Assembly (NCBI GenBank): GCA_964648215.1
Contig: CAZYMF010000039.1
Location: 1-30,358, forward strand
Reading direction: 5' to 3'
DNA length: 30,358 nucleotides
Source of the DNA: CAZYMF01 sp964648215
GTDB lineage: Bacteria > Desulfobacterota > Binatia > HRBIN30 > JACQVA1
The position numbers and the translations under genes were made by a program. Every line of letters begins with the position of its first letter. Position 1 is the first letter of the stretch. The notes beneath the pieces are model-generated. The model had not been told where the DNA came from. It made no database searches and was given only the letters and a program-made list of their open reading frames with translations. Below, in pieces: positions 14,492 to 21,518 of the stretch.

Positions 14492-15835
14492 CTAGGCGGT
14501 CGTCCCCGGTGACACCTGGGTCCGCAGCACGTCGGCGGGTGTTTCCGCCCGGCGGATCAGGCGAGCGCGGCCCTGCCGGTCGACGAAGTAGACCGGCGGC
14601 CGCGGGCGAGTGAACTGACTGGCGCGCGAAATCGAGTACGCACCGGTGTCGAGAATCGCGACCGGGTCGCCGCAACGCAGCTCGGGGCCGCGGTGGTCGT
14701 AGAAGAGGACGTCTTGCGTCGCCAGCGTCGGGCCGCCCAGATGCCAGCGGCGATCGTGCGGCTCGCCCTCGTGCGTCGGCAGCACCAGCCGCCATTCCGC
14801 GAACGTCAGCTTCTCCGGCAGATCGTTCAGGCTGACGTCGACGAACGCCCAGGGCGGCTTGACCACGTGCACGCGGCCGAGCATGACGCCGGCACCCGCC
14901 ACCAGCGAGCGCCCCGGCTCCAGCGCCAGGGTCGCCGCGATACGGTGCCGGCGCCGCAGCGCGACCGTCTTCTGCGCCAGTCGGTCGGCCATCGCCACGC
15001 TGCTCTCGGCGGGCGCCTGCAACCGGCCGAGGCGCTCCCACAGCCGCGCCGAGCGAAACCGCCGCGCCACGCGCAGATTCAGCATCGCGTCCGCCGGCAG
15101 ACCACCGCCCAGATTGATCTCGGAGATCTCGATCGCGCGGGCACGCAGCCGCGCCGCCGCGGCAAAGCAGTGCTCGAGCGCCTCCAGGTAGGGCTCGGCG
15201 CGCGTGACCTGCGAGCCCACGTGCACCATCAACGCGCTCCATTCGAGCTCGGGCGCGCGCGCGACCACCGTGGCGAGCCGCTCGAGATCGCCCAGCGCGA
15301 AGCCGAACTTGTCACGATAGGTGCGCACGACGAGGTGATACGCCGGCGGCCGCAGCGGCGGGCTGATGCGGACGCCGATGCGCACGCGCCGCCCGACGCG
15401 CCGGGCCAGTCGGCGCAGGGTGTCGATCTCGTCCTCCGATTCGACGTTGACGAGATGAGCCCCATCGTCGAGGACCCGGGCGAGCTCGCCTTCGTCCTTG
15501 AGCGGGCCGTCGAAGATCACCTGGCCCCAGTCGAAGCCGGCTCGCTCCACGGCCAATCGCTCCACCCCGCCCGAGATCTCGGCGCCGCAGCCGAGCTCGC
15601 GTATCGTGGCCAGCACGCCCGACTCGAAGTTCGACTTCACCGAGTAGTAGAGCCGCACCGGCTCGGCGGCGGCCAGAGCGCTCCGTAGCGCCGCGTGGCG
15701 CTCGCGGATCGACTCCTCGAACAGAACGTAGGCGGGGGTTCCCGTGTGCTCGGCCAGCCGAGGCAGATCCGCCGTCTCCGGGGTGGTGCCGAACACCTCC
15801 GGAGCGCCACAGGGGACCGAGCTGGGTACGGGCAT
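14492..15835 (-). CDS. Divergent fold-type III PLP-dependent amino acid decarboxylase (LysA/ODC-like)
   Basis: The product is 447 residues from the ATG at 15833-15835; the frame is open to a GTG at 15895. It has the PLP lysine in RLYYSVKSN (K67), ISGGVERLAVERAG, HVGSQ, a GGGLP phosphate-binding loop, EPGR, and the C-terminal DTGAYS and RPRPP motifs. It therefore belongs to the diaminopimelate / ornithine / arginine decarboxylase superfamily. The motif that normally reads GPxCESxDxL here reads GPTLATQDVL, so the catalytic Cys that reaches across the dimer is replaced by Leu. Substrate choice or even reaction may differ from lysA. It is coupled to the ATP-grasp ligase downstream. Confidence 0.85.
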   Translation of the reverse strand: MPVPSSVPCGAPEVFGTTPETADLPRLAEHTGTPAYVLFEESIRERHAALRSALAAAEPVRLYYSVKSNFESGVLATIRELGCGAEISGGVERLAVERAGFDWGQVIFDGPLKDEGELARVLDDGAHLVNVESEDEIDTLRRLARRVGRRVRIGVRISPPLRPPAYHLVVRTYRDKFGFALGDLERLATVVARAPELEWSALMVHVGSQVTRAEPYLEALEHCFAAAARLRARAIEISEINLGGGLPADAMLNLRVARRFRSARLWERLGRLQAPAESSVAMADRLAQKTVALRRRHRIAATLALEPGRSLVAGAGVMLGRVHVVKPPWAFVDVSLNDLPEKLTFAEWRLVLPTHEGEPHDRRWHLGGPTLATQDVLFYDHRGPELRCGDPVAILDTGAYSISRASQFTRPRPPVYFVDRQGRARLIRRAETPADVLRTQVSPGTTA

Positions 15836-15947
15836 CAAGGGAAATCTGTACCCCCCGGGGTCGGCGGAAAGCAAACGCCCGTGGTTCGCGCGCACCGTCG
15901 GGGCGAGCGACCAGGCGCCGTTCTGCCCTAACCTTTGGCCTTCGATC

Positions 15948-17192
15948 TCACCTCCCCGCCTCGGGCCAGATCGGGAAGCGCTCGCACAGCGAGCGGACGT
16001 CGGTGGCGATGCGCGCGCGCCGTTCGTCGTCGTCCGGGTGGTGCAGCACCTGACCGATCCACGCGGCGATCTGCCGCATCTCGGCCGTGCCCATGCCGCG
16101 GGTGGTCAGAGCCGGCGTGCCCAGGCGCAGACCGCTGCAGACCCACGGCGGCTTCGGGTCGTAGGGGATGGTGTTCTTGTTGGCGACGATGCCGGCCTCC
16201 TCGAGCAGGTTGGCGGCTGCCTTGCCGGTGAGGTCGAGCGGGCGCAGGTCGATCAGCATCAAATGGTTGTCGGTACCCCCGGAGACGAGGCGGAAGCCGC
16301 TCGCCGCCAGCGCCTCGGCGAGCGCGCGGGCATTGACCACGGTCTGCTGTTGGCGGGCGCGGAAGCCTTCGCCCATCGCCTCGCGGAAGGCGATCGCCTT
16401 GGCGAAGATGGTGTTCATGTGCGGCCCGCCCTGCGTGCCGGGGAAGACCGCCTTGTCGATCTTCTGGGCGTATTCCCGACGGCAGAGGATGACCGCCGAG
16501 CGCGGGCCGCCCAGCGTCTTCTGCGTCGTGGTGGTGACCACGTCGCAGAACGGAACCGGGTCGGGGTGCGCCCCGCCGACGATCAGGCCGGAGATGTGCG
16601 AGACGTCGGCGAGCAGCAGCGCGCCGACGCGATCGGCGACGCGCCGCCACGCCGCCCAATCCCACAGGCGCGGGTAGGCGGTGGCGCCGGTGACGATCAT
16701 CTTCGGGCGCACGCGCTCGGCGAGCTCGCCGATCTCGTCCAGGTCCAGCCGCTCGCTGTCGCGGTTCACGCCATAGTGAACGAAGTTGTAGAGCTGACCG
16801 GAAAAGTTGACCGGGCTGCCGTGCGTGAGATGCCCGCCCTGGTTCAGGTCGAGGGCCATCACCGTGTCGCCGGGCGCGAGCAGGGCGAGATACACCGCCA
16901 TGTTCATCTGCGCGCCGCTGTGCGGCTGCACGTTGGCGTGCTCGGCGCCGAAGAGCTTCCTGGCGCGCTCGCCGGCCAGCCGCTCGAGCGCGTCGCTCGG
17001 CCCGCAGCCGTTGTAGTAGCGCGCCCCGGGCTGGCCCTCCGCGTACTTGTTGCTGAAGACGTTGGCGACCGCCGCGATTACCGCCGGGCTGGCGTAGTTC
17101 TCCGACGGGATCATCATCAGGGTATCGCGCTGGCGCACCTCTTCGGCGTCGAGGACCGCCGCCGCCTCGGGATCGATCTCGTGGAAGTCCAT
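15948..17192 (-). CDS. glyA: Serine hydroxymethyltransferase
   Basis: The product is 414 residues, near the bacterial norm. It converts serine and tetrahydrofolate to glycine and 5,10-methylene-THF using PLP. Seen: IPSENYASP, SNKYAEGQPGARYY, HSGAQMNMAV, LLADVSHISGLI, the PLP lysine K225 in TTTTQKTLGGPR, and RLGTPALTTRGM. The residue before the lysine, His in E. coli and most relatives, is Gln (Q224), and the CEYVD-type segment reads CGPSD, so this is a divergent member. The ATG at 17190-17192 has GGAGGAG (17198-17204) upstream. A promoter and a probable ZTP riboswitch precede it. Confidence 0.95.
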   Translation of the reverse strand: MDFHEIDPEAAAVLDAEEVRQRDTLMMIPSENYASPAVIAAVANVFSNKYAEGQPGARYYNGCGPSDALERLAGERARKLFGAEHANVQPHSGAQMNMAVYLALLAPGDTVMALDLNQGGHLTHGSPVNFSGQLYNFVHYGVNRDSERLDLDEIGELAERVRPKMIVTGATAYPRLWDWAAWRRVADRVGALLLADVSHISGLIVGGAHPDPVPFCDVVTTTTQKTLGGPRSAVILCRREYAQKIDKAVFPGTQGGPHMNTIFAKAIAFREAMGEGFRARQQQTVVNARALAEALAASGFRLVSGGTDNHLMLIDLRPLDLTGKAAANLLEEAGIVANKNTIPYDPKPPWVCSGLRLGTPALTTRGMGTAEMRQIAAWIGQVLHHPDDDERRARIATDVRSLCERFPIWPEAGR

Positions 17193-17244
17193 GTTGGCTC
17201 CTCCGGGACGCCCACGAAAACAAGCCCGGCGCCCCCTCCATGGG

Positions 17245-17348
17245 GACCCAGGCGTTCGGCCCACCAGCGTTTGCACTCCCTCGTGGTCACTCCCACGCAG
17301 CCCCGAGACCCGGGACCCTCCGGACCCACCGGAGTCGCCAGTCGTGCA
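17245..17348 (-). ncRNA. Probable ZTP/ZMP (pfl) riboswitch in the glyA leader
   Basis: Read on the minus strand, the leader has the pfl blocks in order. TGCAC then GACTGGCGA (17348-17335) opens it. A GTGG-loop-CCAC hairpin (17296-17283) is followed by GAGGGAGTGCA (17282-17272), which closes P1 by pairing GTGCA with TGCAC. After a short linker comes GCCGAACGCCTGGGTC (17260-17245). The pseudoknot GGCG (17339-17336) with CGCC (17254-17251) is intact. An extra hairpin, CTCCGG / CCGGAG (17318-17334), is inserted between the first block and P2. glyA is a known target of this class, which senses the purine intermediates ZMP and ZTP. No covariance search was run. It ends 52 bases before the ATG. Confidence 0.78.
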
Positions 17349-17367
17349 TCGAGCTAGAAGTGCGCCG

Positions 17368-17396
17368 ACGATAGACGCAGCACCCGCGACCGTCAA
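17368..17396 (-). promoter_or_regulatory. Promoter of the glyA transcript
   Basis: The minus strand reads TTGACG (17391-17396, 5 of 6), a 17-base spacer, and TATCGT (17368-17373, 4 of 6). The expected start is near 17361, about a dozen bases before the riboswitch-like aptamer, as such leaders usually are. Confidence 0.65.
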
Positions 17397-17406
17397 GCGG
17401 CGAGGC

Positions 17407-17506
17407 NNNNNNNNNNNNNNNNNNNNNNNNNNNNNNNNNNNNNNNNNNNNNNNNNNNNNNNNNNNNNNNNNNNNNNNNNNNNNNNNNNNNNNNNNNNNNN
17501 NNNNNN
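17407..17506. other. Assembly gap (100 N)
   Basis: A run of exactly 100 N between the glyA promoter and the acyl-CoA synthetase promoter. The flanks share no obvious overlap, so real sequence of unknown length is probably missing from this divergent intergenic region. No gene is visibly interrupted. Confidence 0.99.
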
Positions 17507-17511
17507 CGGCG

Positions 17512-17540
17512 TTGACCGGTTCTCCGCCTCCGACTAGCAT
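17512..17540 (+). promoter_or_regulatory. Promoter of the acyl-CoA synthetase gene
   Basis: TTGACC (17512-17517, 5 of 6), a 17-base spacer and TAGCAT (17535-17540, 4 of 6). The expected start is near 17547, about 33 bases before the ATG and upstream of the GGAGG at 17569-17573. Confidence 0.62.
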
Positions 17541-17579
17541 CCGCGGTCACACACGCACTCTCTCTCTCGGAGGCTCGAC

Positions 17580-19124
17580 ATGCAGATCGGCCCGGCCGCC
17601 AACGCCCAGAACTGCCCGGACAAGCCGGCCGTCGTGTTCCGCGACCGCCGCTACACCTGGCGCGAGTGGAACAACCGCATCAATCAGGTGGCCCACGGTC
17701 TCGCCGCGCTCGGCCTGCGGCGCGGCGACAAGGTGGCGGTGCTGCTCAACAACGGCAACGAAGTGCTCGAGGTCACCAACGCCGTCGGCAAGGTCGGGAT
17801 GGTGGCGGTGCCGCTCAACTACCGGCTGACCGCGGGTGAGATCGAGTACATCGTCAACGACGCCGACGCCCGCGCCTTCGTCTTCGGCGCCGAGTTCGCC
17901 GAGCGCGTCCGCGAGGTGCAGCCGCGCCTGCGCGAGCTCCCGCGCGACAACCTCCTCGTCGTCGGCGCCGACGGCGCCGCGCCCGGCGGCTTCTCGGCCT
18001 ACGAAGCGTGGCTGGCGGCACAGCCGCGGGAGGAGCCCGCGGCCGAGCCGGTGGTCGGCATGTCGGCCATGATCTACACCTCGGGCACGACCGGGCGTCC
18101 GAAGGGCGTCGCCCGCAACGGCAGCGGCGTCGATCCCGTCCTCCTCATGGGGATCCTGCAGGGCTTCCAGCTCAGTCCCGAGGAGGTTCACCTCGTCTGC
18201 GCCCCGCTCTACCACAGCGCGCCGCTGCTCGGCGCCGCCCTGACCATCGCCCTCGGCGGCACGCTGGTGATCATGGCCAAGTTCGATCCCGAGGACTTCC
18301 TCCGCCTCGTCGACCGCGAGAAGGTCACCTCGACGATGGCCGTGCCCACCATCATGAAGCGGCTGGTGGCCCTGCCCGAGGAGATACGCGCCCGCTACGA
18401 CGTGCGCTCGATGCGCGCGATGATCTTCGGCGCCGCGCCCTGCCCGATGGAGACCAAGCGGGCCATCGCCGACTACTTCGGCGAGTGCCTGTACGAGTAC
18501 TACGGCTCCACCGACGCCGGTCTGTCGACGATCCTGCCGCCGGCCGAGCAGTTCACCAGGCCGGGCAGCTGCGGCCGGGTCCTGGCCGGGCACGACATCA
18601 AGATCTTCGACGAGGCCGGCAACGAGCTCGCGGCGGGCGAGCCCGGCGACGTCTACATCCACAACTCGATGGTCGAGGGCATGCAGTACTACAAGGACCC
18701 GGAAAAAACTCGCAAGGCCTTCCGCGGCAACTACATGACCGTCGGCGACGTCGGCTATCTCGACCGCGACAACTATCTGTATCTGATCGACCGCAAGATC
18801 GACATGGTGATCTCCGGCGGCGTCAACATCTACCCCGCGGAGATCGAGTCCGTCATCCACGAGCACCCCGCCGTTCTCGACGTCGCGGTCATCGGCGTTC
18901 CCAACGAGGACTGGGGCGAGGAGCTGAAGGCGGTGGTGCAGCTGAAGCCGGGCGCGACGGCGCGCTCGCAGGACATCCTCGACTTCTGCGCCGAGCGTCT
19001 GGCCGACTACAAGCGCCCGCGCAGCGTCGACCTGGTCGACGAGGTGCCGCGCAACCCGTCGGGCAAGCTGCTCAAGCGCGAGCTGCGCCAGCGCTACTGG
19101 GGCGAAGCGGGGAAACAGATCTGA
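17580..19124 (+). CDS. Acyl-CoA synthetase / AMP-dependent ligase (ANL superfamily)
   Basis: The product is 514 residues. It activates a carboxylic acid with ATP to an acyl-adenylate and then transfers it to CoA. Core motifs: YTSGTTGRPKG (166-176), EYYGSTDAG, TVGDVGYLDRDNYLYLIDRK, and the C-terminal NPSGKLLKR with the adenylation lysine K496. Overall it looks like the long-chain or aromatic acid branch (FadD / CaiC-like); the exact substrate cannot be read. The start is an ATG with GGAGG 6 bases upstream and its own promoter. It is monocistronic and convergent with grxD. Confidence 0.9.
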   Translation: MQIGPAANAQNCPDKPAVVFRDRRYTWREWNNRINQVAHGLAALGLRRGDKVAVLLNNGNEVLEVTNAVGKVGMVAVPLNYRLTAGEIEYIVNDADARAFVFGAEFAERVREVQPRLRELPRDNLLVVGADGAAPGGFSAYEAWLAAQPREEPAAEPVVGMSAMIYTSGTTGRPKGVARNGSGVDPVLLMGILQGFQLSPEEVHLVCAPLYHSAPLLGAALTIALGGTLVIMAKFDPEDFLRLVDREKVTSTMAVPTIMKRLVALPEEIRARYDVRSMRAMIFGAAPCPMETKRAIADYFGECLYEYYGSTDAGLSTILPPAEQFTRPGSCGRVLAGHDIKIFDEAGNELAAGEPGDVYIHNSMVEGMQYYKDPEKTRKAFRGNYMTVGDVGYLDRDNYLYLIDRKIDMVISGGVNIYPAEIESVIHEHPAVLDVAVIGVPNEDWGEELKAVVQLKPGATARSQDILDFCAERLADYKRPRSVDLVDEVPRNPSGKLLKRELRQRYWGEAGKQI

Positions 19125-19133
19125 GCGAGGCAG

Positions 19134-19154
19134 CGCCGGTGCACCGCGCCGGCG
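19134..19154 (+). terminator. Hairpin after the acyl-CoA synthetase, possible terminator
   Basis: CGCCGG (19134-19139) and CCGGCG (19149-19154) pair around a 9-base loop just after the stop codon (19122-19124). A run of four T appears about 15 bases later, so it is not a canonical intrinsic terminator. Confidence 0.3.
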
Positions 19155-19170
19155 ACGCGTCGCGAGCTTT

Positions 19171-19209
19171 TCGACTGCTCGACTCTTCGACCTTCGACTC
19201 TTCGACTGC
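19171..19209. repeat. Short tandem repeat of a TCGAC octamer between convergent genes
   Basis: Five near-identical units of 7-8 bases run in a row: TCGACTGC, TCGACTCT, TCGACCT, TCGACTCT, TCGACTGC. The order of variants is symmetric. The 13-mer TCGACTCTTCGAC occurs twice (19179-19191 and 19194-19206). It lies in the 100-base space between the acyl-CoA synthetase and grxD, which face each other. Confidence 0.8.
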
Positions 19210-19224
19210 TTCGCGGACTTCTTC

Positions 19225-19548
19225 TCAAGCCGCCAGCGCCTGTTTCACCAGCGGCCCCAGCTCGCCGCGGGCGTGCATCTCCTGCACGATATCGCAGCCG
19301 CCGATGAACTTGCCGCTGACGTAGACCTGCGGAATGGTCGGCCACTTCGAGAACGCCTTCACCCCTTCGCGGATGTTGGGATCCTCGAGCACGTTGACCG
19401 TGTCGTAGGGCACGCCGAGCTGATTGAACACCTCGATGGTGGCGGCCGAAAAGCCGCACATCGGCATCACCGGGCTGCCCTTCATGAAGATGAGGATCTT
19501 GTGCTTATCGATCAGCGCCTGGATGCGCTTGCCAACGTCGTCGGCCAT
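19225..19548 (-). CDS. grxD: Monothiol glutaredoxin (Grx4 type)
   Basis: The product is 107 residues. The active site is CGFS (31-34), the signature of monothiol glutaredoxins that carry a [2Fe-2S] cluster with glutathione. WPTIPQVYVSG and GGCDIV supply the cis-proline and the GSH-binding region. The residues before CGFS are MPM rather than the usual PQ. The ATG at 19546-19548 has AGGAGGAG immediately upstream; a longer open frame into bolA is rejected. It follows bolA by 11 bases; Grx4 and BolA form a known complex for iron-sulfur trafficking. Confidence 0.94.
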   Translation of the reverse strand: MADDVGKRIQALIDKHKILIFMKGSPVMPMCGFSAATIEVFNQLGVPYDTVNVLEDPNIREGVKAFSKWPTIPQVYVSGKFIGGCDIVQEMHARGELGPLVKQALAA

Positions 19549-19559
19549 CGGTCTCCTCC

Positions 19560-19829
19560 TTACGAAATCACGTGGAGCGGCTTTGCCGCTCGCTGCCATT
19601 GCTCGGGTGTGTAGGTCTTGAGGCTGAGGGCGTGGATGCGCTCCACCATCGCTTCCCGCAGGGGCTCGAACACCATCTGGTGCTGCTCGATCAGTCCCTT
19701 GCCGGCAAAGGCCGCGGAGACCACGATGGCCTCGAAATGGTCGCCTCCGCCCGTGGTGTCGCGAACGCTCACCTCCGCCTGCGGAATCGCGGCGACGATC
19801 AGCTTTCTGATCTCGTCGGGATGGATCAC
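19560..19829 (-). CDS. bolA: BolA family protein (IbaG-like)
   Basis: The product is 89 residues. The family core is GGGDHFEAIVVSAAFAGKG, then EQHQMVFEPLREAM and IHALSLKTYTPEQW. Conserved His at 31, 50 and 66 match the residues that help coordinate the shared [2Fe-2S] cluster with a CGFS glutaredoxin. The start is a GTG at 19827-19829 with GAGGAG upstream, giving MIHPDEIRKLI. It is the first gene of the bolA-grxD pair. An inverted repeat at 19860-19883 lies about 30 bases upstream and may be an operator. Confidence 0.93.
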   Translation of the reverse strand: MIHPDEIRKLIVAAIPQAEVSVRDTTGGGDHFEAIVVSAAFAGKGLIEQHQMVFEPLREAMVERIHALSLKTYTPEQWQRAAKPLHVIS

Positions 19830-19859
19830 TGGATACTCCTCGCCGTTGTGAGAAATTGC

Positions 19860-19883
19860 TTGCGCCCTACTTCTCTAGCGCAA
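19860..19883. promoter_or_regulatory. Inverted repeat upstream of bolA-grxD, candidate operator
   Basis: TTGCGC (19860-19865) and GCGCAA (19878-19883) are perfect inverted arms around 12 bases. The site covers the expected promoter region of bolA. No regulator can be named from the sequence. Confidence 0.4.
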
Positions 19884-19908
19884 ATGCCGCGCAGTGGCGA
19901 GAGCCCGG

Positions 19909-20433
19909 CTACGGGGCGTCGTCGGCTTCGGCGGTGACGTCGATCTCGTCCGAGCCCGTGGAGCCGTCGGCGCCGACCGCCTTGAGGGTGACGGTATAGT
20001 CGCCGTCCTTCTGGTAGACGTGGACCGGGCTCGCCTCGGTCGCGTGCGGCGAGCCGTCGCCGAAGTTCCAGTCATAGGCCGGCGTACCGCCGCCGCAGTC
20101 CGCGTCGACACTGAAGTGGACCGAGAGAGGGGGGGCGCCGTAGTCCGGATCGGCGTCGATGATGACCGTACAACCCCCCGTCTCCGAGTCGTCGGCCTCG
20201 TCGGGCGGCTCCGCCGCCGCTGGAGCTCCTGCCGCTACGGTCGGCTTGCCCCCGGACTGCGGCGTGGCGGGTGCGGTTTCCACGCGCGGCTTGCCCTCCT
20301 CGGCGGCGGAGCCCGAGGTCACCGGCGCCTCCGTGGTTTGCTGGCAGCTACCGCAGCCCCCGGCCAGCAGGAGCACCGCCATTGCCGCCGCGAGCCGCAG
20401 CGGCGAGTGGAGGCACCATCGAGTCCGCGCCAT
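19909..20433 (-). CDS. Lipoprotein with a PKD domain
   Basis: The product is 174 residues. The N-terminus is a lipoprotein signal with AVLLLAGGC, lipidated Cys at 27, followed by a second Cys at 30. Residues 31-85 are a low-complexity Pro/Ala/Glu linker. A single PKD-like beta-sandwich follows, with YDWNFGDGSP and HVYQKDGDYTVTLKAVG, matching the family's W-x-FGDG and Y-x3-G-x-Y-T-V patterns. Two Cys in CTVIID and DCGGG may form a disulfide. PKD domains usually mediate binding at the cell surface. The tail is acidic. It is followed 43 bases upstream on the same strand by another lipoprotein gene. Confidence 0.82.
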   Translation of the reverse strand: MARTRWCLHSPLRLAAAMAVLLLAGGCGSCQQTTEAPVTSGSAAEEGKPRVETAPATPQSGGKPTVAAGAPAAAEPPDEADDSETGGCTVIIDADPDYGAPPLSVHFSVDADCGGGTPAYDWNFGDGSPHATEASPVHVYQKDGDYTVTLKAVGADGSTGSDEIDVTAEADDAP

Positions 20434-20476
20434 GGCTTCTCCGGCTTGCTGACCCGCCGAGCGTTAGCCCCGTGCC

Positions 20477-21379
20477 CTAGTGGGCACGCGTCGGCAGCTT
20501 CTTTGGCTTTGCCGGCGCCTTCGGTTCCGGCTTCGGCGTCGGCTTAATCGGAGGCGGCTTCGGATGATAGATCTTGATCCGCTTCACCGGACCGGGGTTC
20601 CCGGCGGTATCGAGCACGCGCACGCGCAGCTCGGTGGTACCGATCGGAAACGCCCAGGCATGCGCCACCACCATGCAGAACTGCATCTTCGTATCGGGGC
20701 TGATGAAGGAGAAGTCTCCATTCTTCGCCACCGTGCACGCGCCGTCGGAGGTCAGGAAGGTCTCGAAGCGGCAGGCCATGTCGTTGAGGGTGTCGGAAAC
20801 CTCCTGTGTCGTCTTGAACGACGGGGGACGGATCGCGGGAACTCCGCCGATGTACGGCCGCCGCCGATCGCAGACGGTCTTGCTGCCGTCGCCCAGCGGA
20901 CGATCGCTCTCGATCTGCAGGTCGGGGCGCTTCTCGGGATCCTTCGGGTCGTAGTTGTAGATGCTCTTGCCGACCTCGTAGTTGCTCGGGCCGGGCTTGG
21001 CCTCGACGACGAGCATGAAGCCGGAGCCGACCGGATTTCTGTAGATCGGTACGCCGTCTTTGCCGACCTTCACTGGCTCGTAGGGATTGCCGTCGGCGCG
21101 CGCGGCGCCGAAGTGGGTGATGACGGGCCCGATGGGATGGCCCTTGGTGGCCTTGAGGTTCCGGTTCGGGATCGGCCGCGTCGGCAGGGCCTGCGGCGTC
21201 GAAGGCGGCACGGTGGGCACCGGGCTCGGGTAGCGGGCGTCGACCCAGGGGGTCGTCGCCGGCGCAGGTGTGGCTGCCGCCACGGGCGGGGGCGCCACTG
21301 TTTTCTTGGCCATGCACCCCGATATCACCACGCTTCCAGTCGCCAGGCCGACTACGAGCCACACCGAACGTCCGTGCAT
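20477..21379 (-). CDS. Pro/Lys-rich lipoprotein of unknown function
   Basis: The product is 300 residues. The lipobox is VVISGC with Cys22. Residues 27-75 are Pro/Ala/Thr-rich. A central globular region (about 80-265) contains NPYEPVKVGKDGVPIYRNP and a Cys-containing part (KTVCDRRRPY, DMACRFETF, GACTV, MQFCMVV). The C-tail (about 270-300) is a Pro-Lys repeat like TonB or PAL-linker segments, which span or bind the periplasmic wall. I do not recognise the family. The ATG at 21377-21379 is preferred over the GTG at 21380-21382 because GAGGAG (21385-21390) then has a 5-base spacing. A promoter lies at 21402-21430. Confidence 0.8.
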   Translation of the reverse strand: MHGRSVWLVVGLATGSVVISGCMAKKTVAPPPVAAATPAPATTPWVDARYPSPVPTVPPSTPQALPTRPIPNRNLKATKGHPIGPVITHFGAARADGNPYEPVKVGKDGVPIYRNPVGSGFMLVVEAKPGPSNYEVGKSIYNYDPKDPEKRPDLQIESDRPLGDGSKTVCDRRRPYIGGVPAIRPPSFKTTQEVSDTLNDMACRFETFLTSDGACTVAKNGDFSFISPDTKMQFCMVVAHAWAFPIGTTELRVRVLDTAGNPGPVKRIKIYHPKPPPIKPTPKPEPKAPAKPKKLPTRAH

Positions 21380-21401
21380 CACACCTCCTCAGATTCGTCG
21401 G

Positions 21402-21430
21402 TATGTAACGGGGGCCTTCAGGGGAGTCAA
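21402..21430 (-). promoter_or_regulatory. Promoter of the Pro/Lys-rich lipoprotein gene
   Basis: The minus strand shows TTGACT (21425-21430, 5 of 6), a 17-base spacer, and TACATA (21402-21407, 3 of 6). The expected start is close to 21395, giving a very short leader that still contains the ribosome binding site. Confidence 0.48.
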
Positions 21431-21518
21431 TGCTGGCCGGGAGAAACGCGCCCCGGCCCGCCGCCGGCCCAACCCCCGATTTGCGCGGGCCCGGGGCTTC
21501 GGCTATCTGCGATGGCTC

